64,000 nt of DNA from Omphiscola glabra (lineage: Eukaryota > Mollusca > Gastropoda > Lymnaeidae): positions 10,933,793 to 10,997,792 of the forward strand of contig OZ024798.1 of the NCBI GenBank assembly GCA_964017045.1, written 5' to 3'. Both the position numbers and the translations under genes were made by a program. The notes under the pieces are model-generated. The model made no database searches, was not told where the DNA came from, and saw only the letters and a list, made by a program, of their open reading frames with translations. Shown in pieces: positions 1 to 11,673 of this stretch; the first letter of the stretch is position 1; every line of letters starts with the position of its first letter.

Positions 1-1289
1 CTATGTGATTTGATGGATATAGGCCTAGAGTGGTAGCAATGCACTTCACTGTCCATACTGAAACATCGATGGATTTAAAACTAATAATATCCAATCTAGA
101 GTTTTCTAGAAAGTTCGATAACTTTAAAACGCTATATTTATGGCATTATTCAATAGATTTTAATGGGACAAATTAAAAATTTTAACTTCATAACTTACCT
201 GAATGATTTTTATAGGGCCCCTTTTCAGGCAAAACTAATTCGGTTAAATTATGCAATGGGCCCCCGGGGCCCCCTCTTTTGGCCTTAATGTATTATAGCT
301 ATAACAACGCATTTAGTTGTATAATGTTTCGTATTCGAAGAATAATTACTTAGAAAAGACAGTTTTTACACAGTTCGAGGACGATAATACATTTAATCTA
401 GAATGTTCCAGAAAGTTCCATAACTTTAAACGCTATATCTATGTCACAATCAAATTGCGATCCTACAGGGAAATGGGATAGCATTGGAAAGGAGGAGCCC
501 TAGATGGAACGGGATCCCACAGAGAACAGTATACTAACGGGATCTGTAGGTCACCGGGATCGGAGTCCTAATGCAATCCCGGGCCACAACGGGTATATCG
601 GCTAGTTTATATATATGTAAGGATGATGTCAGTGTGAAATCCAAAACACTTGGAAATTAGCAGCATTTACAAAACAAAACTTAAAGAACGGATCACTGTG
701 CGTGCTATACAATGTTTAAGTTAAAGATACAAGTTTTGATTTGGAGCGGAGCTCGGAGAAGGGTCCTTTTGTCCGGAGCCGGGGTGGAGACGGTAACATC
801 TCTTACTGCTCCGGGCTCCAAAATTTAGTGTAAAATTATTTTTTTTAAAAATATTTTAAATCATATCGTTTAAGCTTTTTAAATTAATTTAAAAAAAAAA
901 ACTAAAACTGTTGTCCCACTCATGAAAAATTAAATTTGTGGGAATTGGGTAAAAAAAAAAAAGAAAAGGGGGGGGGGGGGGGGTAAAGCTGAAAATTTGA
1001 AAGAAATGTTGTCATCCGCAACGAGTATATGTGCCAAGTTTCAGCTCGATTGTTAGACGGTAAGTGCGTTAACTGGCCGTCGGGAGATTTGGAAAGCCAG
1101 CCACGAACTACAGCGAAGTTAATGTAAAGGATTTAAAAAAAAAAAAAACAATGACTTAATAGATCGAATTAACTGCCATTTGTAATAGATTTTCATCAAA
1201 ACTTGAGTCTCATTGAAATGTGCAACATCGACCACTCCTTTGTCCATTGCATTAACTCTTTACATTAAACCAACATGATTACACACCCG
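1..1289. other. Non-coding spacer
   Basis: No gene is seen. An imperfect foldback lies at about 736-826 (GGAGCGGAGCTC against its complement near GGGCTCCAAAA), possibly a small MITE. A poly(A) stretch runs straight into a 16 bp poly(G) run at 968-983. Confidence 0.6.
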
Positions 1290-2106
1290 CGATAGAAGTC
1301 TAGTGGCGATGTGATAGAAATCTAGAGGCGATGTGATAGAAGTCTAGTGGCGATGTGATAGAAATCTAGAGGCGATGTGATAGAAATCTAGAGGCGATGT
1401 GATAGAAATCTAGTGGCAATGTAATAGAAGTCTAGTGGCGATGTGACAGTAATCTAGTGGCGATGTGATAGAAATCTAGAGGCGATGTGATAGAAATCTA
1501 GTGGCAATGTAATAGAAGTCTAGTGGCGATGTGACAGTAATCTAGTGGCGATGTGATAGAAATCTAGAGGCGATGTGATAGAAATCTAGTGGCAATGTAA
1601 TAGAAGTCTAGTGGCGATGTGACAGTAATCTAGTGGCGATGCGACAGTAATCTAGTGGCGATGCGACAGTAATCTAGTGGCGATGTGACAGTAATCTAGT
1701 GGCGATGTGACAGAAATCTGTTGGCGATGTGACAGAAATCTAGTGGCGATGTAACAGCAATCTGGTGGCGATGTAACAGAAATCTAGTGGCGATGTAACA
1801 GAAATCTGGTGGCGATGTGACAGAAATCTGGTGGCGATGTGACAGAAATCTAGTGGCGATGTAACAGCAATCTGGTGGCGATGTGACAGAAATCTGGTGG
1901 CGATGTGACAGAAATCTGGTGGCGATGTGACAGAAATCCGGTGGCGATGTGACAGCAATCCGGTGGCGATGTAACAGCAATCCAGTGGCGATGTGACAGC
2001 AATCCAGTGGCGATGTGACAGCAATCCGGTGGCGATGTGACAGCAATCCGGTGGCGATGTGACAGCAATCCGGTGGCGATGTGACAGCAATCCAGTGGCG
2101 ATGCGA
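1290..2106. repeat. 22-bp minisatellite, about 37 copies
   Basis: The unit contains AATCTAGTGGCGATGT after GATAGA or GACAG. Units on the left use GATAGAAATCTAGAGG and those on the right GACAGCAATCCGGTGG, so variants change steadily along the array. From 1379 to about 1642 four different units form an 88-bp block repeated three times. Confidence 0.95.
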
Positions 2107-2841
2107 ATGTTAACTTGCACTTTTAGATTGTGCAGCCCGCCACAGAAATGACCAGAACAAGGTTATTGACCTGTCCACCGTCTGAAACTATGAACGCATC
2201 CAACAACAAAAAGCTTTCATTTTATGTAACATTGGTTTCTTTAAAAAAAAAAAAAAGCAAGGAAAAAAAAAAGCAAGAATATATAATGAAAACAAGAGAG
2301 CAACGTGATGGGGCGTCGACCCGGCTGGCCGGCGAGACGTTCTTCTCTGTGAACAAAAGTTCCGGCATCATGTGTCTGCGCTTCCCAGTCAGGGTGAAGA
2401 CACAAGACTCTCTAGCGGAGGTTGTTACTTCTTTGGGAATATTTAACTTTTTTTTTTTTTTTTTTTTTTTTCGGTTTGGAACTTTAGAAACTTTTCAAAA
2501 TATTACTAATTCACCCCCCCCCCCCCCAACACCCTCCCATAAACCCATATCTCAATTTTGGCTAGATTAAATTACTAATAATTTCTGAACATTTGTTCTC
2601 AATATTTTAAAAAAAAAAAAAATTTTTTGGGGAAGACAATTAACATTTTAAAAGACTAGAATGTGTCACAAGAAAATGATAAAGAGACATTTAAGAACCA
2701 TTGAAAGACTTTTTTTTTACTTTAAATAGATTTTAGGACATCCGAGCGCTAGGAGCATGTCTCACAAGGCTCCCATCCCATCAATTTTGAGCTCGCCTAA
2801 ATGACTTTGAAAGAGTCGACACAAAAATACAGGCAACTGAT
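2107..2841. other. Non-coding spacer with homopolymers
   Basis: No gene is recognised. It contains a T run at about 2448-2471 and a C run at 2513-2527. The open frame across 2130-2570 is low complexity and resembles no family I know. Confidence 0.55.
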
Positions 2842-3038
2842 CCAATCAGATAGACAAATCAGCCAATCAGATAGGCTATTCAGCCAATCAGACAGTCAAC
2901 TCAGCCAACCAGATGGGCTATTCATCCAATCACACAGTCAACTCAGCCAGTCAGATAGGTTATTCAGCCAATCAGACAGTCAACTCAGCCAACCAGATAG
3001 GATATTCAGCCAATCAGATAGGCTATTCAGCCAATCAG
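2842..3038. repeat. 21-bp minisatellite with CCAAT boxes, about 9 copies
   Basis: Units begin CCAATCAGATAGGCTATT or CCAATCAGACAGTCAACT, and the two types largely alternate. Most copies hold AGCCAATCAG, a good NF-Y CCAAT-box match, every 21 bp. Confidence 0.9.
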
Positions 3039-3363
3039 GCCAGATCTTCGGATCAACTGATGTGGTTGAGCATTGAAAGCCAGTTTAAACATTGCCAACG
3101 TTTGTTTGCGCACGCGCGCGCGCGTGTGTGTGTGGGTATGTGGTGGGGGTGTCTTAATTTGTTCCGTCAACACAACCAGAGTAACGAACTCGACGACGAA
3201 TGTCATACCGGTAACGTGTTGCCCTCACCTCTAAGAGTACGTCCAAAACGGTAAAAATGAAAAAAAAGGGGCGTGTGGGGGGCTTGAGTAGAAGCTAAAA
3301 GTACAAGTTCTAATTCTGGAAACAAAAGTCTGACCGAGGCAGATATTCACGTCTGCTGAACCC

Positions 3364-3580
3364 TTGCACTATCTTTTATCTCATGTTCATGATCTTTGCC
3401 CTATCTTTCTACCTTATGCTCATGATCTTGTCATTACCTTTCGATCTCATATTCATGATCTTTTGCACTACCTTTGTATCTCATGCTCACGATCTTTGCA
3501 CTCTCTTCCTATCTGGTGTTCAGGATCTTGCACCACCTTTATACCGTATGTTCATGATCTTTGCGCAGCCACTTATGTTC
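3364..3580. repeat. Degenerate repeat of about 32-35 bp, six copies
   Basis: The recurring core is CTCATGTTCATGATCTTTG with many substitutions. Open frames on it are a by-product of the repeat. Confidence 0.7.
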
Positions 3581-3769
3581 ACGATCCACGTCTGCCCATA
3601 CACGCACTATTTTTCTATCTAACGTTTCCCTCTCTCCGACCACTCGGGCATATTCCATCTTCTTGAATGACCACTAATATCCATGGATATTCAATTTGAT
3701 CTCTTACACATAACAAGACAACATCCATTTAACCGAAATGTACACATCCTAGCTATACAAAAACGGTTA

Positions 3770-4103
3770 CCGGAAATTTGATCGAAAGAAATTTCGTCGA
3801 CGGAAAATTGATCGACGGTAATTTGATCGAAAGAAATTTCGTCGACGGAAAATTGATCGACGGTAATTTGATCGAACGGAAATTTGGTCGAATCTTTTTT
3901 TCAGTCCAGACGTTAAAATTTTCGTCAAATTTCTTTTTGAACGCACTATACTATATCGTAAAACATAATAATGCGTTCAAAAAGAAATTTGACGCAATAT
4001 TTTAACGTATAAATTTAAAAAACGATTCGACCAAATTTCCGTTCGATCAAATTTCCGTCGATCAATTTTCCATCGACCAAATTTCTTTCGATCAAATTTT
4101 CGG
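3770..4103. mobile_element. Foldback MITE, family A copy 1
   Basis: The left arm starts CCGGAAATTTGATCGAAAG and the right arm ends with its inverse, CGATCAAATTTTCGG. Each arm repeats a roughly 20-40 bp motif (AAATTTCGTCGACGG, AAATTGATCGACGG). The centre carries GAACGCACTATACTATAT. Related copies lie at 38508-38803 and 59954-60180. There is no coding capacity. Confidence 0.85.
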
Positions 4104-4483
4104 ATACGTACAACAACCAAAAAACCCACGAAAGAGCAACTAGTACTGACATTCATAGCAAAACATGAAAATCGCACAATCGTAAAATTATTGCCATGAC
4201 CGAACATACATATCTTATACATATTGAAACATAAATATCGGAGCCACGCTATAACGCGAATCCGGATATTACGCGGTCGTGGCATGGCTTCCGAAATTCG
4301 GTAGATTCATTCGCACGTGATATAATACCTCGCCATAACTGTGACCCCGCTGTTACAGCATTCCGATTTTATGGGACCCCACATATCGCGTTAAAGCGGG
4401 GTGGGTTCCCCTGTAATTACATTTATAAGGTGTCGAACCTCATTCCGCACTACACAGCCGTGCTACAGAATGGCCGACAGCTG
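4104..4483. other. Non-coding spacer
   Basis: Nothing recognisable is seen. The GCGTTAAAGCGGGG stretch near 4388 and the GCGAATCCGG stretch near 4257 look like decayed repeat sequence. Confidence 0.45.
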
Positions 4484-5740
4484 CATGACACCATGATAAG
4501 TGCAGACACTGTACAGGACACCATGATAAGTGCAGACACTGTACAGGACACCATGATAAGTGCAGACACTGTACAGGACACCATGATAAGTGCAGACACT
4601 GTACAGGACACCATGATAAGTGCAGACTCTGTACAGGACACCATGATAAGTGCAGACACTGTACAGGACACCTTGGTAAGTGCAGACAATGTACAGGACA
4701 CCATAAGTGCAGACACTGTACAGGACACCATTATAAGTTCAGTCACTGTACATGACACCATTATAAGTGCAGTCACTGTACAGGACACCATTATAAGTGC
4801 AGTCACAGTACATGATACCATTATAAGTGCAGTCACAGTACATAACACCATTATAAGTGCAGTCACTATACAGGACACCATTATAAGTGCAGACACGATA
4901 CATGACACCATTATAAGTGCAGGCACTATACATGACACCATTATAAGTGCAGGTACTATACGTGACACCATTATAAGTGCAGGCCCTATACGTGACACCA
5001 TTATAAGTGCAGACACTATACACGACACCATTATAAGTGCAGACACTATACACGACACCATTATAAGTGCAGGCACTATACACGACACCATTATAAGTGC
5101 AGGCACTATACATGACACCATTATAAATGCAGGCACTATACATAACACCATTATAAGTGCAGGCACTATACATGACACCAATATAAGTGCAGACACTATA
5201 CATGACACCATTATAAGTGCAGACACTATACATGACACCAATATAAGTGCAGACACTATACATGACACCATTATAAGTGCAGGCACTATACATGACACCA
5301 TTATAAGTGCAGACACTATACACGACACCATTATAAGTGCAGACACTATACACGACACCATTATAAGTGCAGGCACTATACACGACACCATTATAAGTGC
5401 AGGCACTATACACGACACCATTATAAGTGCAGGCACTATACACGACACCATTATAGGTGCAGGCACTATACACGACACCATTATAAGTGCAGGCACTATA
5501 CACGACACCATTATAAGCGCAGGCACTATACACGACACCATTATAAGCGCAGGCACTGTACATGACACCATTATAAGTGCAGTCACTATACAGGACACCA
5601 TTATAAGTGCAGGCACTATACATGACACCATTATAAGTGCAGGCACTGTACATGACACCATTATAAGTGCAGGCACTATACACGACACCATTATAAGCGC
5701 AGGCACTGTACATGACACCATTATAAGTGCAGGCACTATG
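4484..5740. repeat. 30-bp minisatellite, about 42 copies
   Basis: The unit core is GACACCATTATAAGTGCAGG followed by CACTATACAT or a close variant. The period is a multiple of three and the unit lacks stops, so both strands show open frames over 340 codons (TIISAGTIHD-type repeats on plus). No start context, introns or family match supports a gene. Left copies use CCATGATAAG, the rest CCATTATAAG. Confidence 0.95.
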
Positions 5741-6141
5741 CATTTCTTTGTCTGTTGTTTGGTGTTGCATGATTTATGCCGTTGTCATAAAAGTACATAT
5801 TTTTAAAGCGGCCGCCGCGTGCGGTATTCCCGTACGTAACTTTGTCTCGTTAAAATGCTCATCGTCTTGTCTTAGATTCTCACAGTCGTCCTATCTGATA
5901 GCGAACAAAGTCACAAACAAGCCCTTACATTTACACTTAGACCCAATTACTGGCTAGACGGGACAAAGAAACCAGGCACTCGGGAAGAGCCCTTGCTTAC
6001 AATCTTTTACACCCTAATCTTCTTGTCTAAGAATCGTCGCAATCATACATTTTTCCCCCCTCTTTCTAACAATCATTACAATAACTAAAACCCGAAACTA
6101 CATTTCTAACAATCATTCCTATCATTAAAACCCTAACCTTC
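5741..6141. other. Non-coding spacer
   Basis: Ordinary unique sequence with no gene seen. Degenerate TTTCTAACAATCAT copies appear before the next array. Confidence 0.5.
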
Positions 6142-6207
6142 ATTTCTAACAATCATTTCTAACAATCATTTCTAACAATCATTTCTAACAATCATTTCTA
6201 ACAATCA
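6142..6207. repeat. 13-bp tandem repeat, five copies
   Basis: Unit ATTTCTAACAATC, nearly perfect, with looser copies extending left to about 6062. Confidence 0.9.
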
Positions 6208-6302
6208 CCACTATCATTTAGACCCTCTTCGCCAACCAACATTAACTCCATTTCAACTACGCCCCACCGCCACACTCCTGAGAAAGGTTGCGAGTGTACC
6301 AC

Positions 6303-6604
6303 CCATCCCCAACACAACAACTTAACACACCACACAAGATGACTTAACTGCTGCCATCTCCATCCCCCAACACAACAACTTAATACACCACACAAGATGA
6401 CTTAACTGCTGCCATCTCCATCCCCCAACACAACAACTTAACACACCACACAAGATGACTTAACTGCTGCCATCTCCATCACCAAACACAACAACTTAAC
6501 ACACCACACAAGATGACTTAACTGCTGCCATCTCCATCACCAACACAACAACTTAACACACCACACAAGATGACTTAACTGCTGCCATCTCCATCACCAA
6601 AAAC
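6303..6604. repeat. Tandem repeat of about 58-60 bp, five copies
   Basis: The unit includes ACACACCACACAAGATGACT and GCTGCCATCTCCATC. Copies are almost identical. Confidence 0.9.
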
Positions 6605-6659
6605 AACAAGAAGAACTCCGGTTTTCAAAATGATGGTAACAATTCTATAGCATGTTGTC

Positions 6660-8403
6660 AATGTTGTCTTCTCCTGCTCCAATGTTGTCTTCTACTGCAC
6701 CAATGTTGTCTTCTCCTGCACCACTGTTGTCTTCTCCTGCACCACTGTTGTCTTCTCCTGCACCACTGTTGTCTTCTCCTGCACCACTGTTGTCTTCTCC
6801 TGCACCACTGTTGTCTTCTCCTGCACCACTGTTGTCTTCTCCTGCACCACTGTTGTCTTCTCCTGCACCACTGTTGTCTTCTCCTGCACCACTGTTGTCT
6901 TCTCCTGCACCACTGTTGTCTTCTCCTGCACCACTGTTGTCTTCTCCTGCACCACTGTTGTCTTCTCCTGCACCACTGTTGTCTTCTCCTGCACCACTGT
7001 TGTCTTCTCCTGCACCACTGTTGTCTTCTCCTGCACCACTGTTGTCTTCTCCTGTACCACTGTTGTCTTCTCCTGCACCACTGTTGTCTTCTCCTGCACC
7101 ACTGTTGTCTTCTCCTGCACCACTGTTGTCTTCTCCTGCACCACTGTTGTCTTCTCCTGTACCACTGTTGTCTTCTCCTGCACCACTGTTGTCTTCTCCT
7201 GCACCACTGTTGTCTTCTCCTGCACCACTGTTGTCTTCTCCTGCACCACTGTTGTCTTCTCCTGCACCACTGTTGTCTTCTCCTGCACCACTGTTGTCTT
7301 CTCCTGCACCACTGTTGTCTTCTCCTGCACCACTGTTGTCTTCTCCTGCACCACTGTTGTCTTCTCCTGCACCACTGTTGTCTTCTCCTGCACCACTGTT
7401 GTCTTCTCCTGCACCACTGTTGTCTTCTCCTGCACCACTGTTGTCTTCTCCTGCACCACTGTTGTCTTCTCCTGCAATTCTGTTGTCTTCTCCTGCACCA
7501 CTGTTGTCTTCTCCTGCACCACTGTTGTCTTCTCCTGCACCACTGTTGTCTTCTCCTGCACCACTGTTGTCTTCTCCTGCACCACTGTTGTCTTCTCCTG
7601 CACCACTGTTGTCTTCTCCTGCACCACTGTTGTCTTCTCCTGCACCACTGTTGTCTTCTCCTGCACCACTGTTGTCTTCTCCTGCACCACTGTTGTCTTC
7701 TCCTGCACCACTGTTGTCTTCTCCTGCACCACTGTTGTCTTCTCCTGCACCACTGTTGTCTTCTCCTGCACCACTGTTGTCTTCTCCTGCACCACTGTTG
7801 TCTTCTCCTGCACCACTGTTGTCTTCTCCTGCACCACTGTTGTCTTCTCCTGCACCACTGTTGTCTTCTCCTGCACCGCTGTTGTCTTCTCCTGCACCGC
7901 TGTTGTCTTCTCCTGCACCGCTGTTGTCTTCTCCTGCACCACTGTTGTCTTCTCCTGCACCACTGTTGTCTTCTCCTGCACCACTGTTGTCTTCTCCTGC
8001 ACCACTGTTGTCTTCTCCTGCACCGCTGTTGTCTTCTCCTGCACCGCTGTTGTCTTCTCCTGCACCACTGTTGTCTTCTCCTGCACCGCTGTTGTCTTCT
8101 CCTGCACCGCTGTTGTCTTCTCCTGCACCGCTGTTGTCTTCTCCTGCACCGCTGTTGTCTTCTCCTGCACCGCTGTTGTCTTCTCCTGCACCGCTGTTGT
8201 CTTCTCCTGCACCGCTGTTGTCTTCTCCTGCACCGCTGTTGTCTTCTCCTGCACCGCTGTTGTCTTCTCCTGCACCACTGTTGTCTTCTCCTGCACCGCT
8301 GTTGTCTTCTCCTGCACCACTGTTGTCTTCTCCTGCACCGCTGTTGTCTTCTCCTGCACCGCTGTTGTCTTCTCCTGCACCACTGTTGTCTTCTCCTGCA
8401 CCG
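6660..8403. repeat. 21-bp minisatellite, about 83 copies
   Basis: Unit CACCACTGTTGTCTTCTCCTG, minus one base, in near-perfect tandem. The unit has no stop in three frames, giving frames near 590 codons on both strands (PLLSSPA on plus, SGAGEDN and VVQEKTT on minus). CACCG variants replace CACCA mainly from about 7875 to 8370. I treat it as satellite DNA: no introns, no flanking domains, and all frames equally open. Confidence 0.95.
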
Positions 8404-8760
8404 TGGGATACAACTACTTTAGCTGTGTTTATTTGATGTACCATTGCACTTCATTATATTTATGCCCGGTGAGTGCGTCTTGCACCCAGATGTCTTTGGA
8501 TGGATACACTCAGGGGTCCTCACAAACTGTACAGTAGCGCCACAATGGGTCCTTCATAAAATCAAGTAATAAACAGTTTCTCAGGCCCGCTGAATAAGAC
8601 AATTGGGGGGCCATATCTCGAAGCACCCCCCCGCCCCCCACCACCACACGCACACGCTTCTCCTGAATAGGTCAAGATCTATTAACGTAAAAGTCAATCT
8701 AAAGACTTTTAAATTAAATGATCTCACGAACCATCGTCAAAAGTTTTCATCCATAGGGAA
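8404..8760. other. Non-coding spacer
   Basis: Unique sequence between two arrays with a C-rich, CA-rich patch near 8625-8660. No gene is seen. Confidence 0.5.
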
Positions 8761-9288
8761 TGTTACAACAAACACAATCAAATGTTACAACAACCACAGT
8801 CAAATGTTACAACAACCACAGACAAATGTTACAACAACCACAGACAAATGTTACAACAACCACAGTCAAATGTTACAACAACCACAGTCAAATGTTACAA
8901 CAACCACAGTCAAATGTTACAACAACCACAGTCAAATGTTACAACAACCACAGACAAATGTTACAACAACCACAGTCAAATGTTACAACAACCACAGACA
9001 AATGTTACAACAACCACAGTCAAATGTTACAACAACCACAGACAAATGTTACAACAACCACAGACAAATGTTACAACAACCACAGACAAATGTTACAACA
9101 ACCACAGTCAAATGTTACAACAACCACAGTCAAATGTTACAACAACCACAGACAAATGTTACAACAACCACAGTCAAATGTTACAACAACCACAGTCAAA
9201 TGTTACAACAACCACAGTCAAATGTTACAACAACCACAGTCAAATGTTACAACAACCACAGTCAAATGTTACAACAACCACAGTCAAG
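8761..9288. repeat. 22-bp minisatellite, 24 copies
   Basis: Unit core TGTTACAACAACCACAG followed by TCAAA or ACAAA. Because 22 is not a multiple of three, each frame reads through a 22-residue cycle, giving three overlapping open frames. Two unit types (TCAAA, ACAAA) are interspersed. Confidence 0.95.
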
Positions 9289-9865
9289 TTATTTAATACA
9301 TTCGAAGCGAGACATCCTCTTCAAAGAGCCACTTGACTTGACGAGAGCGATTCTGTCCAAATATCAGCAGATTTGGCCAGGAGCCAATGGGATTTACAAA
9401 TTTCTAGCGTTTTAACGTATCTTGTTTAGTTATATAAATATATATATATTTTAAATATATAAATATAAAGGAATAATATTTTTTTTTAAATTTCGCCATG
9501 TGTTCTCGCTGCAAGACGAAGGCTTTTAGTCGACACGGGTCGTTTATTTTGGTTCCTTTGTTAAGCTCTGGACAACTTGTGATTGTTCTATCTGACGTCT
9601 CTCTCTCTCTCTCTCTCTCTCTCGCTCCAACGACCCACTCACGTCACATAGCATAACTACACAATGGCATTATAATGGTACAATGGTACATTTACACACA
9701 AACCATACACATGATAAAACAGCTGACAACGCGTCAAGAGTGCCAGGATTAAATATGAAACACGACAACCCAACGTCTCCCCCCCCCCCCCCCCCCCAAA
9801 CCTGAAAGTGGAAACTATAAATAATTTTTTTAAAACCATAGCTTCAATTATTAAACTATATTATA
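9289..9865. other. Non-coding spacer with simple repeats
   Basis: AT-rich, with a (CT)n microsatellite at 9598-9623 and a C run at about 9780-9797. No gene is seen. Confidence 0.55.
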
Positions 9866-10079
9866 GTACCGACCAACACGGCTGATTCAACAAAAGGATG
9901 TGTTGCACTAGTACCGACCAACACGGCTGATTCAACAATAGGATGTGTTGCACTAGTACCGACCAACACGGCTGATTCAACAATAGGATGTGTTGCACTA
10001 GTACCGACCAACACGGCTGATTCAACAATAGGATGTGTTGCCCTAGTACCGACCAACACGGATAATTCAATGATGGGAT
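9866..10079. repeat. 45-bp tandem repeat, about 4.5 copies
   Basis: Unit contains GTACCGACCAACACGGCTGA and TTCAACAATAGGATGTG. It shares the CCGACCAACACGG and TCAACAATA cores with the next array. Confidence 0.9.
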
Positions 10080-10088
10080 ATTGCGTTA

Positions 10089-10748
10089 CAGTGTTGTACT
10101 TGTGCCGACCAACACGGGTGTCTCAACAATATCATACAATGTGGGTACAGTGTTGTACTTGTGCCGACCAACACGGATGTCTCAACAATATCATACAATG
10201 TGGGTACAGTGTTGTACTTGTGCCGACCAACACGGGTGTCTCAACAATATCATACAATGTGGGTACAGTGTTGTACTTGTGCCGACCAACACGGGTGTCT
10301 CAACAATATCATACAATGTGGGTACAGTGTTGTACTTGTGCCGACCGACACGGGTGTCTCAACAATATCATACAATGTGGGTACAGTGTTGTACTTGTGC
10401 CGACCGACACGGGTGTCTCAACAATATCATACAATGTGGGTACAGTTTTACGCCGACCGACACGGGTGTCTCAACAATATCATACATGTGGGTACAGTGT
10501 TGTACTTGTGCCGACCGACACGGGTGTCTCAACAATATCATACAATGTGGGTACAGTGTTGTACTTGTGCCGACCGACACGGGTGTCTCAACAATATCAT
10601 ACAATGTGGGTAAAGTTTTACGCCGACCGACACGGGTGTCTCAACAATATCATACAATGTGGGTACAGTGTTGTACTTGTGCCGACCGACACGGGTGTCT
10701 CAACAATATCATACAATGTGGGTACAGTTTTACGCCGACCGACACGGC
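10089..10748. repeat. 59-bp tandem repeat with shorter variants, about 11 copies
   Basis: Unit contains TTGTACTTGTGCCGACCAAC and GTGTCTCAACAATATCATAC. Later copies read CCGACCGACACGG. Some copies replace GTGTTGTACTTGTG with a short TTTTAC segment, making the unit about six bases shorter. Confidence 0.9.
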
Positions 10749-11240
10749 TGGGCCCCAACAACAGAATTTATCAGTGCGGTTATCTGGCATGTTGAGCTCC
10801 AGAGAGAGAGAGAGAGCGAGATATATATATATATATATATAAAGAGAGAGAGAGAGGGGGGGGGGGCTTAATCCCGGCATTAAACTACCAGCACAACAGC
10901 CCACATGTTGATTCTACTTATCGTGGGCGCTAAAACTTTGGGCCTTCTTGTGAGCGGCCTTGACCCAGACGCCTTGCCCCTGCCAGTTTGTCAATAAGTT
11001 CTAAAACTAGCGGTTCTAATGTTTTACTTCAATTTTAAAAAAAAATTAATAATAAATTCGCTAATCTTGTGAGTCACCGTTGAATTTTTTTTCAAACGAA
11101 GCTCCATCAAAACAGCACAACAGTTAAAAATTCAGAGTTCATAGATCCCATCTACTCAGAAGATGAAGAAAAATACCCCACACGAACCAGTGCCACACAG
11201 GTTTACGCCCTGTGGGATTGGATGACGTGAGATGGAGTCG
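10749..11240. other. Non-coding spacer
   Basis: Compound microsatellite (AG)n(AT)n(AG)n then G run at about 10801-10866. The rest is unique sequence with no gene. Confidence 0.5.
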
Positions 11241-11603
11241 GGAGAAAGACCGGAAGAAAGACCGGAAGAAAGACCGGAAGAAAGACCAGAAGAAAGACCG
11301 GAAGAAAGACCGGAAGAAAGACCGGAAGAAAGACCGGGAGAAAGACCGGGAGAAAGACCGGAAGAAAGACCGGGAGAAAGACCGGGAGAAAGACCGGAAG
11401 AAAGACCGGAAGAAAGACCGGAAGAAAGACCGGAAGAAAGACCGGAAGAAAGACCGGAAGAAAGACCGGGAGAAAGACCGGAAGAAAGACCGGAAGAAAG
11501 ACCGGGAGAAAGACCGGAAGAAAGACCTGAAGAAAGACCGGAAGAAAGACAGGAAGAAAGACCGAAAGACCGGAAGAAAGACCGGAAGAAAGACCGGAAG
11601 AAA
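11241..11603. repeat. 12-bp minisatellite, about 30 copies
   Basis: Unit GACCGGAAGAAA with GGGAGAAA variants. Frames on both strands are open (DRKK and ERPE repeats on plus, FFRS on minus). They reflect the repeat, not a gene I can support. Confidence 0.93.
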
Positions 11604-11673
11604 TTTTGCGGATCGCGACTTAAGGATCAAGCACAATAAGTAAAGCAGGTGTGCGTGTGTTGAAAAGTGTAGG

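Noticed and set aside
1290..2106. CRISPR array
   Set aside because: Units are directly adjacent with no unique spacers, the genome is eukaryotic and no cas genes exist.
4484..5740. Long open frames on both strands as a repeat protein gene
   Set aside because: The 30-bp unit lacks stops in several frames; no domain, intron or upstream signal supports translation.
11241..11603. Arg/Lys/Glu-rich nuclear protein
   Set aside because: Pure 12-bp repeat with different charged or Phe-rich products in each frame.
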